64,000 nucleotides of DNA, taken from Roseateles asaccharophilus (lineage in GTDB: Bacteria > Pseudomonadota > Gammaproteobacteria > Burkholderiales > Burkholderiaceae_C). Under the pieces are notes generated by a model. It was not told the origin of the DNA. It saw only the letters and a list, made by a program, of their open reading frames with translations, and made no database searches. The stretch is from the NCBI RefSeq assembly GCF_004362405.1, contig NZ_SNXE01000009.1:1-64000 (forward strand). Reading direction: 5' to 3'. This document shows, piece by piece, positions 31,314-41,117 of the stretch. The position numbers and the translations under genes are program-made. The stretch's first letter is position 1; the number at the start of each line of letters is the position of its first letter.

Positions 31314-32501
31314 ATGCCTGCATCCACCCGACCCCTGGGCGCCCCGCCCGGCCCCGTCCCCAGCCCCTGGCGCGATGGCCGGCGCTGGTGGTGGCTGCTC
31401 TCACCGGCCTTTCCCCTGCTGGTCTGGCTCAATGTGCAGGCCTATGCGCGCAGCGGTCAGGAGGCCTGGCTGTGGCTGAGCAGCCTGATCATCTACGGCC
31501 TCATTCCCCTGCTGGATGCCTGGCTGGGCGAGGACCGCAGCAACCCGCCCGAGTCCGCGGTGCCGGCCCTGGAGCGCGACCCCTGGTATCGCCTCATCGT
31601 GCTGGCCTTCCTGCCCTTGCAGTACCTGCTGACCCTGCATGGTGCCTGGATCGCCGCCCATCACGAACTCAGCGCCCTGGGCTGGGTGGGCCTGGTGCTC
31701 AGCGTGGGCGGCATCAACGGGGTGGCCATCAACACCGCCCACGAGCTGGGCCACAAGCTGCCGGCCTGGGAGCGCTGGCTGGCCCGTGTGGCCCTGGCGC
31801 CGGTGGCCTACGGGCATTTCTATGTGGAGCACAACCGGGGTCATCACCGCCGGGTGGCCACACCCGAGGACCCGGCCAGCGCACGCCTGGGCGAGAGCTT
31901 CTGGGCCTTTCTGCCGCGCACCCTGTGGGGCGGTCTGCGCTCGGCCTGGGGCCTGGAGCGCGCACGCCTGGCCGGGCACGGCCTGGGGCCCTGGCACTGG
32001 CGCAACGAGTGCCTGCAGGCCTGGGCCCTGACGGTCCTGCTTTACGGCGCCCTGCTGCTCTGGCTGGGCTGGGGCGTGCTGGGCTTTCTGCTGGTCCAGG
32101 CCCTTTACGGCCTCTCCCTGCTCGAGGTGGTGAACTACATCGAGCATTACGGCCTGCTGCGGGCCCTGGGGCCGGACGGTCGCCGCGTGCGCTGCACGCC
32201 CGAGCATTCCTGGAACAGCAACCACCGGGTCTCCAATCTCTTTCTCTACCAGCTGCAGCGCCACAGCGACCACCACGCCCACCCGGCACGGCGCTACCAG
32301 GCCCTGCGTCATTTCGAGAACAGCCCCCAGCTCCCGGCCGGCTATGCGGCCCTGCTGCTGCCGGCCTATCTGCCGCCGCTGTGGTTTCGCCTGATGGACC
32401 CGCGGGTCCTGGCCCATTACGGCCAGCGGCTGGAGCGCGCCAATCTGCAGCCCGGCCGCGAGGCGGCGCTGCGCCAGCGCTTCGCGCGCCCGCAGCGCTG
32501 A
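31314..32501 (+). CDS. alkB: Alkane 1-monooxygenase (AlkB, membrane di-iron)
   Basis: 395 residues. AlkB hydroxylates terminal methyl groups of alkanes using a membrane di-iron centre. The histidine boxes are intact: HELGHK (His143), EHNRGHH (His173 onward), LQRHSDHH (His317 onward), plus NYIEHYGL. About six hydrophobic helices are predicted in the first 260 residues. No rubredoxin or rubredoxin reductase gene, its electron donors, is adjacent. It diverges from narX. Oxygen-dependent chemistry next to nitrate-respiration genes is unexpected and may be coincidence. Confidence 0.93.
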   Translation: MPASTRPLGAPPGPVPSPWRDGRRWWWLLSPAFPLLVWLNVQAYARSGQEAWLWLSSLIIYGLIPLLDAWLGEDRSNPPESAVPALERDPWYRLIVLAFLPLQYLLTLHGAWIAAHHELSALGWVGLVLSVGGINGVAINTAHELGHKLPAWERWLARVALAPVAYGHFYVEHNRGHHRRVATPEDPASARLGESFWAFLPRTLWGGLRSAWGLERARLAGHGLGPWHWRNECLQAWALTVLLYGALLLWLGWGVLGFLLVQALYGLSLLEVVNYIEHYGLLRALGPDGRRVRCTPEHSWNSNHRVSNLFLYQLQRHSDHHAHPARRYQALRHFENSPQLPAGYAALLLPAYLPPLWFRLMDPRVLAHYGQRLERANLQPGREAALRQRFARPQR

Positions 32502-32576
32502 GGGCGGACTGATGCCCTAGGCGTGTTAACCGCCCATGCCGCGGGGCCACGCTGGGTTGGACTGAGACGGCGGCGC

Positions 32577-32592
32577 GGCGGCGCGCGCCGCC
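32577..32592. terminator. GC-rich palindrome between convergent alkB and hydrolase genes
   Basis: GGCGGCGCGCGCCGCC is a perfect 16-base palindrome in the 97-bp gap between the ends of two convergent genes. No T tract follows, so it is at best a weak or factor-assisted bidirectional terminator. Confidence 0.3.
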
Positions 32593-32598
32593 CCGACC

Positions 32599-33570
32599 TC
32601 ACGCGGCTGGCTGGAAGGCGTAGCCCTGGCCGCTGGGCGCCATGCGGCCCAAGGCCGGGAAGGGGAAGTGGAAGCCGCCCACCATGGCCTTGCTGTCGAC
32701 GATGCGCTGGAACATCTCGCGGCGCACCTTGCGCGCCGCCTCGGCGTCCATATCGAAGGTAACGGCCCAGTCCGGGTTGCGCGCGAACAGCGCCGGCACA
32801 TTGGTCAGGTCGGCAATGTAGAAAAAGCTCTGGCCCGCCGACTGCAGCTGGAACAGCGTGTGGCCCGGCGTGTGGCCATAGGCCGCGATCGAGCGAATGC
32901 CGGGCGCCACCTCGACGCCGGCCTCGAAGGGCTGGAGCATGCCGGCGGGCATCTGGGCAAAAGTGCGGCGCACATTGTTGAAGGCGCCCTTCATGGCCTC
33001 GGGCGCGGCGGCCATCTTGACGTCGTCCATCCAGAAGGCATGCTCGGCCGCCGGCACCATCACCTTGGCCTTCGCGAAGACGAACTCGCCGGCCTTGTTG
33101 CGCAGGCCGTTGATGTGGTCGCCGTGGTAGTGCGAGATCAGCACCGTGTCGATATCGCCGGGCTGGAAGCCGGCTGCGCTCAGCTGCGCCAGCAGCTTGC
33201 CGGTGGTGGGGCCGCCGAACTCGCCCAGACCGGTGTCCATCAGGATGCGGCGGCCGCCGGCCACGATCAGGAAGGGCGTGAAGGGCACGTCGATGTAGTC
33301 GGTGCTCAGGCCCTGCGAGGCCAGCAGCGCGCGCACCTCGGCCAGCGGCGCGTTCTTGACGAACTCCTCGCCCAGCGGGCGGCGGGCCACGCCGTCCAGC
33401 AGCGCAATCACCTCGACATCGCCCACCTTGGCGCGCCGAAAGCCCGGGTTGGGCAGCGTCGGCGTGCCGAAGTTCGGCGCGTTCTGCGCCCAGGCAGGCA
33501 CGAAGGAGGCCGCGGCATAAGCGGTGGTGGCAGCGGCGCCAGCGCCGAGAAAGGTACGCCGATTGAGCAT
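32599..33570 (-). CDS. Tat-exported metallo-beta-lactamase-fold hydrolase
   Basis: 323 residues from the ATG at 33570, which gives a twin-arginine signal (MLNRRTFLGAGAAATTAYAA) ending AWAQ; GGAGAG lies upstream. The metal site SHYHGDH and later histidine in YGHTPGHTLFQL mark the MBL fold. Sequence around NPGFRRAKVGDVEVIALLDG resembles the quorum-quenching-lactonase/MBL hydrolase group, but the substrate is not determined. A Tat route suggests folding with metal before export to the periplasm. It converges on alkB and diverges from the PEP-CTERM gene. Confidence 0.9.
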   Translation of the reverse strand: MLNRRTFLGAGAAATTAYAAASFVPAWAQNAPNFGTPTLPNPGFRRAKVGDVEVIALLDGVARRPLGEEFVKNAPLAEVRALLASQGLSTDYIDVPFTPFLIVAGGRRILMDTGLGEFGGPTTGKLLAQLSAAGFQPGDIDTVLISHYHGDHINGLRNKAGEFVFAKAKVMVPAAEHAFWMDDVKMAAAPEAMKGAFNNVRRTFAQMPAGMLQPFEAGVEVAPGIRSIAAYGHTPGHTLFQLQSAGQSFFYIADLTNVPALFARNPDWAVTFDMDAEAARKVRREMFQRIVDSKAMVGGFHFPFPALGRMAPSGQGYAFQPAA

Positions 33571-34005
33571 GGAAAACTCTCCAGTTCCGAAAGTGAACGA
33601 GAAGTTTGCGATGATCGCGGCCGCCACGGCGTCGCGCCGACTGGGCTGGTTTGTCCCTGTCAGGCACAGGGCTAATCGCGCTGAATGGCGTCGGGTAGCG
33701 AGCCTGGCGCTGTGGCATGAATCCGGGCTGCGTGTGCAGACTGTGTGGGCGGCGTCTCGACTCGCCCGTCGTGGGAGCCCGCCTGTCCTGCTTCGGCAGC
33801 CGACTCACGCTGCAGCGGGCGCGCAGCGCGCCACTTTGCTCCCGCAAGCTCACCAGGGCGCCGTCGTCTTCCACAATGCCGATGAGTGCAGCTCAGGGCC
33901 CGCGGCTCAAGTCAGCGCCGAACTCGCCACATCCTCAAACATAGGGATGCCCCCGCGTGCCCGGCCCGGGCAGGCTGATGCACCTGCATCAGCTCGGAGC
34001 CCAAG
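33571..34005. other. 435-bp divergent intergenic region
   Basis: This lies between the divergently transcribed hydrolase and PEP-CTERM genes and should hold both promoters. The only structure noted is a short inverted repeat CCCTGT-CAGGC-ACAGGG at 33655-33671, possibly an operator. Frames crossing it show no coding character. No RNA gene was recognised. Confidence 0.5.
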
Positions 34006-36807
34006 ATGAGCTTTCGCCCCAGCATCTCGTCCACCTCTGAACCCCTATCGCGCGCGCCGCTGGCCGCGGCCTGCGCCTTGCTGCTCCTGTCGCTACCGAT
34101 GCAGGTGGCGCAGGCGCAGATGAGCAACAGCGGCGCAGTCTTTGTCTGGCCCGGCAATCTGCCGGTGCCTCAGGGCGCCGGACCGGCCGACCTGGGCAAC
34201 AGCGCGCTCTTCGTGGGTCACGACGCACCGGGCAGCTTTGCCGCGCAGGCCGGCAGCCAGCTACGACTCGGCGCCCTGATGATTGCCCCCAGCTCGGCCG
34301 GCCTGGGCGAGGGCAGCGTGCTCATTGATGGCGCCGGCACCCGGGTGTCCCTCGTGGGCGATGGCACATCGCAAGGCAGCCTCAACCGGCTCGGGGTGGG
34401 CGAGTGGGGACGTGGCAGCCTGACCGTGTCCGGCGGGGCCGTACTCGATGGCCGCGCCGAGGCCTCGGCCTGTCTGGGCTTGAACCACTTCTGCAACAAC
34501 TTCATCGGCAACGCGGCCGGCTCCACCGGCGTCTTCACGGTCACGGGCGCCGGCTCCCAGGCCAGCTTCCTCAGGGCTTTCGTCGTGGGGAATCTTGCGG
34601 TGTTCCGCCCGCCCATCGACAGCTTCACCTTCGGCAGCCCGGGGGGCAGCAGCCGCGGCACGGTCAATGTGCTGGACGGGGGGCTGCTGGTCACCGACGG
34701 CGCCTCCCTGGGTGTGGGCCCGGGCGGCTCCTCCCCGCTGGGCAGCGAGCGCAGCATGGCCGATGTCACGGTCGCAGGCGCCGGCTCGCGCTGGCTGATC
34801 ACGGGCGGAACGCTGGAGAACGCGGCGGCCGGCATCAACGCCGCCACCCATCGCAATGCCACCGCCTCGATACGGGTGGCCGAGGGTGGCGTGCTGGAAA
34901 TCGCCGGACCCTCGGGCCAGTACAACTACCTCAACCTCAGCAGCGGCGGCGGGCGCAGCGATATGTCCGTCGAAGGACCGGGCTCCGCCCTGCGCTTCAG
35001 CGGCGATGCCTCGGTGCTCCAAGTCGGGCGCAGCCAAGGCAGCGCTGCGCTGAGAGTCAGCCAGGGTGGCGTGATCGAGGGCATCTGGTACACCGTGGTG
35101 GGCCGCGACGCCTCTTTCGGTGAACTGGTGCTGGAAGGCGCCGCAAGCCGCCTGTACGCGCATGGCATGGCCTCGGTCGCGGCCACTGGCAACTGGGATC
35201 AGCACGCGGTGATCGATGTGGGCCGCAACGGCCACGGCCGCATGATGGTCCGCGACGGTGCCCAGGTCGAAATCATCGCCACCCAAGCACGCGGCAACGG
35301 GCCCCATCTCAACCTCGGCCGCGAAGCAGCCTCTTCGGGCAGCCTGAGCATCGAGGGCTCGAACTCCCGCGTGCTGCTGCGCGCCGAGTCTGTGATCGCG
35401 GGCGGCGGCGCGGGCGAGGCCTACAACCCATGGGTGCGCATAGGGCGTGACGGCAGCGGCGAACTCAACATCACCGGCGGCGGCCAGTTGCTGCTGGAGG
35501 GCAAGGCCGTCTCCACCGTCGCCAATTCCCGCGGGACTCATCTCTACATAGGCGGCACCAGCGACTCCAGCCCCGGCGGCAAGGGCATCGCGCTGGTCAG
35601 TGGCGCGGGCTCGGCCATCAAGCTCGACGGTAGCGATGCCTATATCGGCATCGGGCATGGGCCACAAAGCCATGGTCAGCTGACGATCAGCGACCAGGCC
35701 CTGGTCAGCAGCACCAATATGATCGTCGGCCGCTCCGGCGGCGTCGGGGTTCTGCGCGTGGACGGCGCCACGCTGGAGCTCAAGGGGCAGCAGACCGGCA
35801 GCACCCTCTCGGGCGCGGCCCTGTCCGTGGGCCGCTCCGGCGGCATCGGCGTGGCCAGCCTGGACCACGGCGCCCAGCTCAGGATCTCCAATCCCGGTTC
35901 GGCGGGCGCGGGGCTGTATCTCGGCGGCACCGGTCCGGGCCCGCTGGGCGATGGCAGCCTGACCCTGAACAATGGCTCCCGGCTGAGTATCGAGGCCGCG
36001 CCCGGGAAGGCCGAACTCAGCGTGGCCCGGGACGGCAGCGCGCTAATGCGGGTCAAAGGCGGCAGCACGGTCGATGTGGGCGATGGCCAAGTCTTCGTGG
36101 GCCGGCTCAAGGGCTCGGATGGCACCCTGCTGATCTCGGAGAACTCTGCACTGAGCGCGGGCTGGATCGGCGTGGGTCGCAACAAGACGACCCAGGGCGA
36201 CGAGGATGGCGGCACCGGCACCCTGGTGCTGCTCAACAGCACCCTGACGGCGCCCACCATCGTGGTGGGCAGCAACGGCTTTCTGGGCGGCAGCGGCAGC
36301 ATCGTGGGCAATGTCGTCAATCACGGCATCTTCTCGCCGGGCAACTCACCCGGCACCCTGCGCATCGAGGGCGACTACCAGGCCGGCACGGGATCTCGAC
36401 TGCTGCTGGAGGTGCAAAGCGACGGCCAGGGTGGCTACCTCACCGACCAGCTGGTGTTTGGCGCCGGGCGTCAGGTGGACCTGGCCGGCCTGAAGGTGGA
36501 GTTCCGCTTTCTGGGCGGCACCGACCCGACGGCGTTCAACAGCCAGGCCGGGCGCTTTGACATCGGCAAGTTTCTGCTGCAGTCCGATGGCCAGGGCGGG
36601 GCCGCAGCCCTTGGCGTGGACAGCTTCAGCCAGGTCAGCTTCAGTGCCAGCGCACAGGACTATGTGATTACGGGATTCAGCTACAGCCCGGGCAGTACCG
36701 CGGTCTTTGTCTCGGCGCCGGTGCCTGAACCCAGCACTCTGGCGCTGTGGCTGGCCGGCCTGGGCCTGGCGCAGATCCTGCGGAGACGATCCGCGGCAGC
36801 GGCCTGA
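34006..36807 (+). CDS. Large PEP-CTERM protein with T5SS-associated repeats
   Basis: 933 residues. An N-terminal signal peptide (AACALLLLSLPMQVAQAQ) is followed by about 20 imperfect repeats of the type VG-x-GG-x-G-x-L-x-V-x-x-GA, the beta-helical repeats shared by autotransporter passengers and PEP-CTERM proteins. The last 28 residues are a PEP-CTERM sorting tag: VPEPSTLALWLAGLGLAQIL followed by RRR. Exosortase would cleave the tag at the inner membrane; no exosortase gene lies in the window. There is no autotransporter beta-barrel. It is probably an exported surface or matrix protein. The ATG follows GGAG. Confidence 0.9.
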   Translation: MSFRPSISSTSEPLSRAPLAAACALLLLSLPMQVAQAQMSNSGAVFVWPGNLPVPQGAGPADLGNSALFVGHDAPGSFAAQAGSQLRLGALMIAPSSAGLGEGSVLIDGAGTRVSLVGDGTSQGSLNRLGVGEWGRGSLTVSGGAVLDGRAEASACLGLNHFCNNFIGNAAGSTGVFTVTGAGSQASFLRAFVVGNLAVFRPPIDSFTFGSPGGSSRGTVNVLDGGLLVTDGASLGVGPGGSSPLGSERSMADVTVAGAGSRWLITGGTLENAAAGINAATHRNATASIRVAEGGVLEIAGPSGQYNYLNLSSGGGRSDMSVEGPGSALRFSGDASVLQVGRSQGSAALRVSQGGVIEGIWYTVVGRDASFGELVLEGAASRLYAHGMASVAATGNWDQHAVIDVGRNGHGRMMVRDGAQVEIIATQARGNGPHLNLGREAASSGSLSIEGSNSRVLLRAESVIAGGGAGEAYNPWVRIGRDGSGELNITGGGQLLLEGKAVSTVANSRGTHLYIGGTSDSSPGGKGIALVSGAGSAIKLDGSDAYIGIGHGPQSHGQLTISDQALVSSTNMIVGRSGGVGVLRVDGATLELKGQQTGSTLSGAALSVGRSGGIGVASLDHGAQLRISNPGSAGAGLYLGGTGPGPLGDGSLTLNNGSRLSIEAAPGKAELSVARDGSALMRVKGGSTVDVGDGQVFVGRLKGSDGTLLISENSALSAGWIGVGRNKTTQGDEDGGTGTLVLLNSTLTAPTIVVGSNGFLGGSGSIVGNVVNHGIFSPGNSPGTLRIEGDYQAGTGSRLLLEVQSDGQGGYLTDQLVFGAGRQVDLAGLKVEFRFLGGTDPTAFNSQAGRFDIGKFLLQSDGQGGAAALGVDSFSQVSFSASAQDYVITGFSYSPGSTAVFVSAPVPEPSTLALWLAGLGLAQILRRRSAAAA

Positions 36808-36825
36808 ACGAGCGGCGGGGCGTAC

Positions 36826-37395
36826 TCAGCCCGCCCCCATGGCCTCCCAGACCACCCCCTCCTCCGTCAGCATGGCGTCCAGCGCCACATCGGCGGCATC
36901 GGGCCTGAGCAGGGGCAGAAAGCCATGGGCAAAGCCCAGGCCGGCCGTGGCCGGTCGCGGTTGCAGGGCGGCGATGGTGCGGCCCATAAAGCCCCCGCCA
37001 TAGCCCAGGCGCAGGCCCTCAGGCCCATAGCCCAGACAGGGCAGCAGCAAGAGCTGGGGCTGGAACTGTTCCGTGTCCTTAGGCTTGGGAATGCCAGTGG
37101 CATCCTCCTCCATGGGGCAGCCCGGATACCAGACATGAAAGCGCAGCATGCCCTGCGCCTTGTCGACCACGGGCAGGCCGATGCGCCGCCGCGGATTGGC
37201 CTCGCTCCAGCGGTAGAGGGCCGGCAGCGGGTCGAACTCGCCCTTGATGGGCCAGTAGGCGCCTATGGTGTCTTCCTGCCGCCGCAGCAGCCAGACGCGC
37301 AAGACGCTTTGCAATTGCTCGGCCCGCTCCAGACGCTGCGGCAGGTCGAGACGCTCCCGTATCAGCTTCTGGCGCAGGATGGCCCGGTCGGGCAT
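36826..37395 (-). CDS. 5-formyltetrahydrofolate cyclo-ligase (paralogue A)
   Basis: 189 residues from the ATG at 37395 (MPDRAILRQKLIRER). The enzyme converts 5-formyl-THF to 5,10-methenyl-THF with ATP. Family blocks are IGAYWPIKGEFDPLPAL, a substrate/Mg region, and the nucleotide-binding LLLPCLGYGPEGLRLGYGGGFMGRT. It is one of two such genes 4.5 kb apart; the central region (GCPMEEDATGIPKPKD) differs strongly from the other. Its end converges on the PEP-CTERM gene. Confidence 0.9.
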   Translation of the reverse strand: MPDRAILRQKLIRERLDLPQRLERAEQLQSVLRVWLLRRQEDTIGAYWPIKGEFDPLPALYRWSEANPRRRIGLPVVDKAQGMLRFHVWYPGCPMEEDATGIPKPKDTEQFQPQLLLLPCLGYGPEGLRLGYGGGFMGRTIAALQPRPATAGLGFAHGFLPLLRPDAADVALDAMLTEEGVVWEAMGAG

Positions 37396-37539
37396 GAGGG
37401 GCGAATTCGGCGGCTGGCTCAATCGCGGCTCCGGCGGTGGAGGGGCAGCCCCGATTGTGGCGGCGGGACGCCCCCGGCCACTATGAGGTCTGTCATGGAT
37501 GGCTGCGTCCGCCAAAAATGCGCCGAAGCGCCGCCTGCC

Positions 37540-37890
37540 TCAGGCGGGCGCGAGCCCCCCGCCCAGGGCAGCACCCGCCGCCGAGGCGGACCGCTGGCGC
37601 CGCTCCAGCTGGCGCAGCAGCAAATCGGGGCAGGCAATGGGAGGCACCAGCAGCTGGAACTGCGCCTCGGGCCAGCCCTCCAGCAGCACCCGCGCGCCGC
37701 TGCGCAGCAGCACGCTCTGACCGGGGCTGAGCCAGACGTCTTCCAGCTCACCGCTCTGGGTCAGCCAGAGCCGTCCGGCGCTGACGCTGAGCTCGCGCGG
37801 TCCGGGGCCGATGTCCAGACTCAGGGCCTCGCCCCGCGCCAGGCTCCACAAGGCCTGGGCGGCCGGCGGGAAAAATTGCTTCGAATTCAT
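37540..37890 (-). CDS. DUF2917 protein
   Basis: 116 residues from the ATG at 37890, preceded by GGAG. The DUF2917 pattern is visible: LSLDIGPGPRELSVSAGRLWLTQSGELEDVWLSPGQSVLLRSGARVLLEGW, a small cupin-like beta barrel of unknown function. It is divergent from a LysR-type regulator across 113 bp, an arrangement in which the regulator usually controls its neighbour. Confidence 0.85.
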   Translation of the reverse strand: MNSKQFFPPAAQALWSLARGEALSLDIGPGPRELSVSAGRLWLTQSGELEDVWLSPGQSVLLRSGARVLLEGWPEAQFQLLVPPIACPDLLLRQLERRQRSASAAGAALGGGLAPA

Positions 37891-38003
37891 GACTCCGACT
37901 CCCTTGCATGCCCCCGGGACGGCCGGGAAAGCGTAGGTAATGCTAGGGTCAACCCGAATCACGGTCCAATGAGATGCATGCGCCAGATTGATACCATTCG
38001 CTC

Positions 38004-38972
38004 ATGAATCAGCCGCTGCGCCAGCGCCCACTCGCCATCGGTCCCCTGCGCGCCTTCGAGGCCGTGGCGCGGCGCCTGAGCTTTCGCGCCGCAGCCGAGG
38101 AGCTGCACCTGACCCAGTCCGCCATCAGCCGGCAGATCCAGGCCCTGGAGCAGGAGATCGGCTGCACCCTGTTCCTGCGCGGCACGCGGCATGTGGAGCT
38201 GACGGCCGATGGCGCCGCGCTGCAGGCCACGGTCAACACCGTGCTGGACCGGCTCGACGGGACGGTGCGCCAGATCCGCCAGTCCAAGGGGCGACGGGTG
38301 GTGAATGTCACCACCTTCGCCTCATTCGCCTCGCTGTGGCTGATTCCGCGCCTGGAAGCCTTCCAGCGCGAGCATCCGGACATCGACATCCGCGTCTCGG
38401 CCCATGACGGGCTGGAGGAGCTGGAGGATGGCGAGATCGATCTGGCCCTGCGCTACGCCACGCCCGAGCAGCTGGGTCGGGCCGAGGAGGCCCAGCGCCT
38501 GTTTGGCGAGACCCTGACCCCGGTCATCAGCCCCTGGCTGGCGGGGCGCGCGGCGACGGGCGAGGCCCCGCCCTTGCGCCAGCCCGCCGACCTCGCCGGC
38601 CACACCCTGGCCGAGGAGGATGACCAGCGCCCCAGCGCCGAATACCTGAGCTGGCGCCGCTGGCTGCGCGAGCACGGCGTGGCCACCCTGCAGCCGCGCC
38701 GCTGGATGTACCTCAACTTCACCTACCAGCAGGTGCAGGCCGCCCTGGCCGGCCAGGCCGTGGCCCTGGCCCGCCTGGCCCTGGTGAGCGAGCAACTGCA
38801 GCGCGGCGACCTGATCGAACCCTTCGGCCCCGAGGGTCGCGCCAGCAGTCCCTTTGTGTACTGGCTGCTGCTCTCGCGCCACGGCCGCGGCCGGCCCGAG
38901 GTGCAGCAGTTCAGCGCCTGGGTGCTGGAGCAGGCCCGGCAGTCGCGCCAGGACATTGGCGAGCAGGACTGA
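38004..38972 (+). CDS. LysR-type transcriptional regulator (GcvA-like)
   Basis: 322 residues. The N-terminal helix-turn-helix is RAFEAVARRLSFRAAAEELHLTQSAISRQIQALEQEIGCTLFLRG, typical of LysR proteins. It is followed by a substrate-binding domain with VNVTTFASFASLWLIPRLEAFQ, the GcvA subgroup pattern. The effector is unknown. Divergent orientation to the DUF2917 gene suggests that gene is its target, with binding in the 113-bp gap; autoregulation is likely. Confidence 0.92.
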   Translation: MNQPLRQRPLAIGPLRAFEAVARRLSFRAAAEELHLTQSAISRQIQALEQEIGCTLFLRGTRHVELTADGAALQATVNTVLDRLDGTVRQIRQSKGRRVVNVTTFASFASLWLIPRLEAFQREHPDIDIRVSAHDGLEELEDGEIDLALRYATPEQLGRAEEAQRLFGETLTPVISPWLAGRAATGEAPPLRQPADLAGHTLAEEDDQRPSAEYLSWRRWLREHGVATLQPRRWMYLNFTYQQVQAALAGQAVALARLALVSEQLQRGDLIEPFGPEGRASSPFVYWLLLSRHGRGRPEVQQFSAWVLEQARQSRQDIGEQD

Positions 38973-39055
38973 GCGCGTGGGGCTGCCCCTCTCCGCAGGC
39001 CGAGCCCGCAGAAAAACAAGGGAAAACCCTAGTTACTCATGCAAGCGATAAGCGA

Positions 39056-39073
39056 GATCGTCCACTAACGATC
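39056..39073. repeat. Inverted repeat upstream of the chemoreceptor gene
   Basis: GATCGT-CCACTA-ACGATC is a perfect 6-base inverted repeat with a 6-base loop, 71 bases before the start codon. It could be a regulator site or a small mRNA hairpin. Confidence 0.35.
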
Positions 39074-39144
39074 AGGTAGGAATCGCAAGCGCAGAGCGAC
39101 CACGATTCGCCGGCTTGGGCTCAAGCTTCGGGAGCACCCAGCTC

Positions 39145-41115
39145 ATGCTTGAACATGCACTGCCTTCCGCCAGCGCCTACGCTCGGCTTCAAAGACTGCC
39201 GCTGCGCCACAAGATCGCACTGACCGTCGCCCTGCTTCTGCTGCTGAGCCTGGCCACGACGGCCACCGTGATCGGCGTGAAGAGTAGCCTCAGTGCGCAG
39301 CAAGCTGCCCATGATTTGGCCCGCGCCCGCACCCAGAATGCTGCTGGTGCCGTGCAAACGAGCATTGCGGCCAATCTGTCCGCCGTGCGGGTGTTGGCGA
39401 AGTCCATGGCACGCACACGGTCGGTCGACCAAGCCTTGGCGCGCGATCAGATTGACGAACTCACGCGCGCCTTGCTCGACGAGGCGCCCGACTTCATCGG
39501 CGCAGCGGTGACCTGGGAACCCAATGCCCTGGACGGCAAGGACGCCGAGTTTGCCGATCAGAAACCGCGCTTTGACGCCAGCGGTCGTTTCATGCCCTAT
39601 TGGACCCGTCGCAGCGATGGCAGCCATCATGTGGAGCCCATCGTCTTCGGGACGGGGCCCGGCGACAACGACTGGTACGACGTTCCCAAGCGCACGCTCA
39701 AACCCTTCTTCACCGAACCCTACAACTACCCGATTGAAGGCAAGGACGTGCTGATGGCCTCCTTGGTGGCGCCCATCCTCATTCAGGGCCAGTTTCGCGG
39801 CACCGCGAGTGCAGACTTCACCGTGCAGCAGCTTTCCAAGCTCCTGGCCGAACTGCAAACCCTGCCCGGCGGCCAGCTGACGCTGCTATCCAACGGAGGG
39901 CTGTACGCCACCCACGCCCAGTCCGCACGGCTGGGCAAACCAGCCGAGGAGCTGCCCAAGACCTTGCTGTCGGATGTGGCAGCAGGACGCAGTCACGCCT
40001 TCGAGACCGGGGACCGCGCCTATGTCTGCGAGCCGGTGCGTGTGCATCCGGAAATCGCCCCCTGGAGCATCTGCATGGACTACCCCTTGAGCGAGGCCAA
40101 GGCGGTGGCACGCGAGCTCGTCGCCTGGGCAGTCGGTACCGCCGTCGTGCTGGCCGGGCTGGCCATGGTGATACTGCTGGGGCTGCTGCACCGGCTGACC
40201 TCGCCGCTTCGGGATCTGGCAGGCGCCATGCGCGATCTCGCCAGCGGCGATGCAGACCTGCGACGCCGACTGCGGGTCAGATCCCGAGATGAGCTCGGCG
40301 AGATCGCCCAGGGTTTCAATGGCTTTGTCGAGAAGGTCAACGACTCGATGCTGCAGATTCGCGCGACCGCTGGCTCGGTGCAGGTGGCCTCCAGCGAGAT
40401 CGCAACCGGCAACACCGATCTTTCGGCACGCACCGAGCAGACGGCGGCAAATCTGCAGAAGACGGCCTCGGCCATGGAAGAGATTGCCTCCACCGTCCGC
40501 CACACCGCACAAACGGCGGAAGAGGCCGCGCGCCTGGCCGCTGAGGCCAGCGAGGTGGCTCAGCGCGGCGGGCGAGAAGTGACCGGGGTGGTCCAGACCA
40601 TGGAGGCCATCCAGCAAAGTTCGCGCCGCATCGCTGACATCATCGGCGTTATCGATGGGATCGCCTTCCAGACCAATATCCTGGCCCTGAACGCGGCCGT
40701 CGAGGCAGCACGCGCCGGCGAGCAGGGACGCGGCTTTGCGGTCGTGGCCAGCGAGGTGCGCTCGCTGGCAGGACGCTCGGCCGGTGCCGCGAAGGAGATC
40801 AAGACCCTGATCAACGACTCGGTCGAGCGGGTCAGTGCGGGCGCCCATGAGGTTTCGAAGACCGGGCACACCATGAACGAGGCCGTGCAGGCCGCCATCC
40901 GCGTGGCATCCCTGGTCGGCAATATCTCGACCGCGACGCGCGAACAAAGTGCAGGTGTCGAGGACGTCAATGCCGCGCTCGCTCAGCTGGACCAGATGAC
41001 CCAGCAGAACGCGGCCCTGGTCGAGCAGAGCAGCGCGGCCGCGCTCTCGCTGCGCGAGCAGGCCGACTCGCTCGGCTCGGTGGTGGCGAGCTTCCGCATG
41101 GACGAGGGGAGCTGA
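39145..41115 (+). CDS. Methyl-accepting chemotaxis protein
   Basis: 656 residues from the ATG at 39145 (GGGAG upstream); a TTG at 39115 is less likely. The order is a transmembrane helix (roughly 24-44), a Cache-type periplasmic sensor ([64 protein letters not shown]), a second helix (about 330-350), HAMP, and the signalling hairpin ([33 protein letters not shown]). The ligand is unknown but Cache domains bind small molecules such as amino or organic acids. A sigma28-like -10 (GCGATAA, 39045-39051) lies upstream without a clear -35. Confidence 0.94.
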   Translation: MLEHALPSASAYARLQRLPLRHKIALTVALLLLLSLATTATVIGVKSSLSAQQAAHDLARARTQNAAGAVQTSIAANLSAVRVLAKSMARTRSVDQALARDQIDELTRALLDEAPDFIGAAVTWEPNALDGKDAEFADQKPRFDASGRFMPYWTRRSDGSHHVEPIVFGTGPGDNDWYDVPKRTLKPFFTEPYNYPIEGKDVLMASLVAPILIQGQFRGTASADFTVQQLSKLLAELQTLPGGQLTLLSNGGLYATHAQSARLGKPAEELPKTLLSDVAAGRSHAFETGDRAYVCEPVRVHPEIAPWSICMDYPLSEAKAVARELVAWAVGTAVVLAGLAMVILLGLLHRLTSPLRDLAGAMRDLASGDADLRRRLRVRSRDELGEIAQGFNGFVEKVNDSMLQIRATAGSVQVASSEIATGNTDLSARTEQTAANLQKTASAMEEIASTVRHTAQTAEEAARLAAEASEVAQRGGREVTGVVQTMEAIQQSSRRIADIIGVIDGIAFQTNILALNAAVEAARAGEQGRGFAVVASEVRSLAGRSAGAAKEIKTLINDSVERVSAGAHEVSKTGHTMNEAVQAAIRVASLVGNISTATREQSAGVEDVNAALAQLDQMTQQNAALVEQSSAAALSLREQADSLGSVVASFRMDEGS

Positions 41116-41117
41116 AC

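Noticed and set aside
37396-37539. Possible 6S RNA near a 5-formyl-THF cyclo-ligase gene
   Set aside because: 6S RNA often adjoins this gene family, but the 144-bp gap shows no recognisable central bubble or closing stem; it cannot be supported by eye.
39000-39060. Flagellar sigma28 promoter for the chemoreceptor
   Set aside because: A GCGATAA resembles the -10, but no TAAA-like -35 lies at the required spacing, so it is mentioned only in the gene entry.
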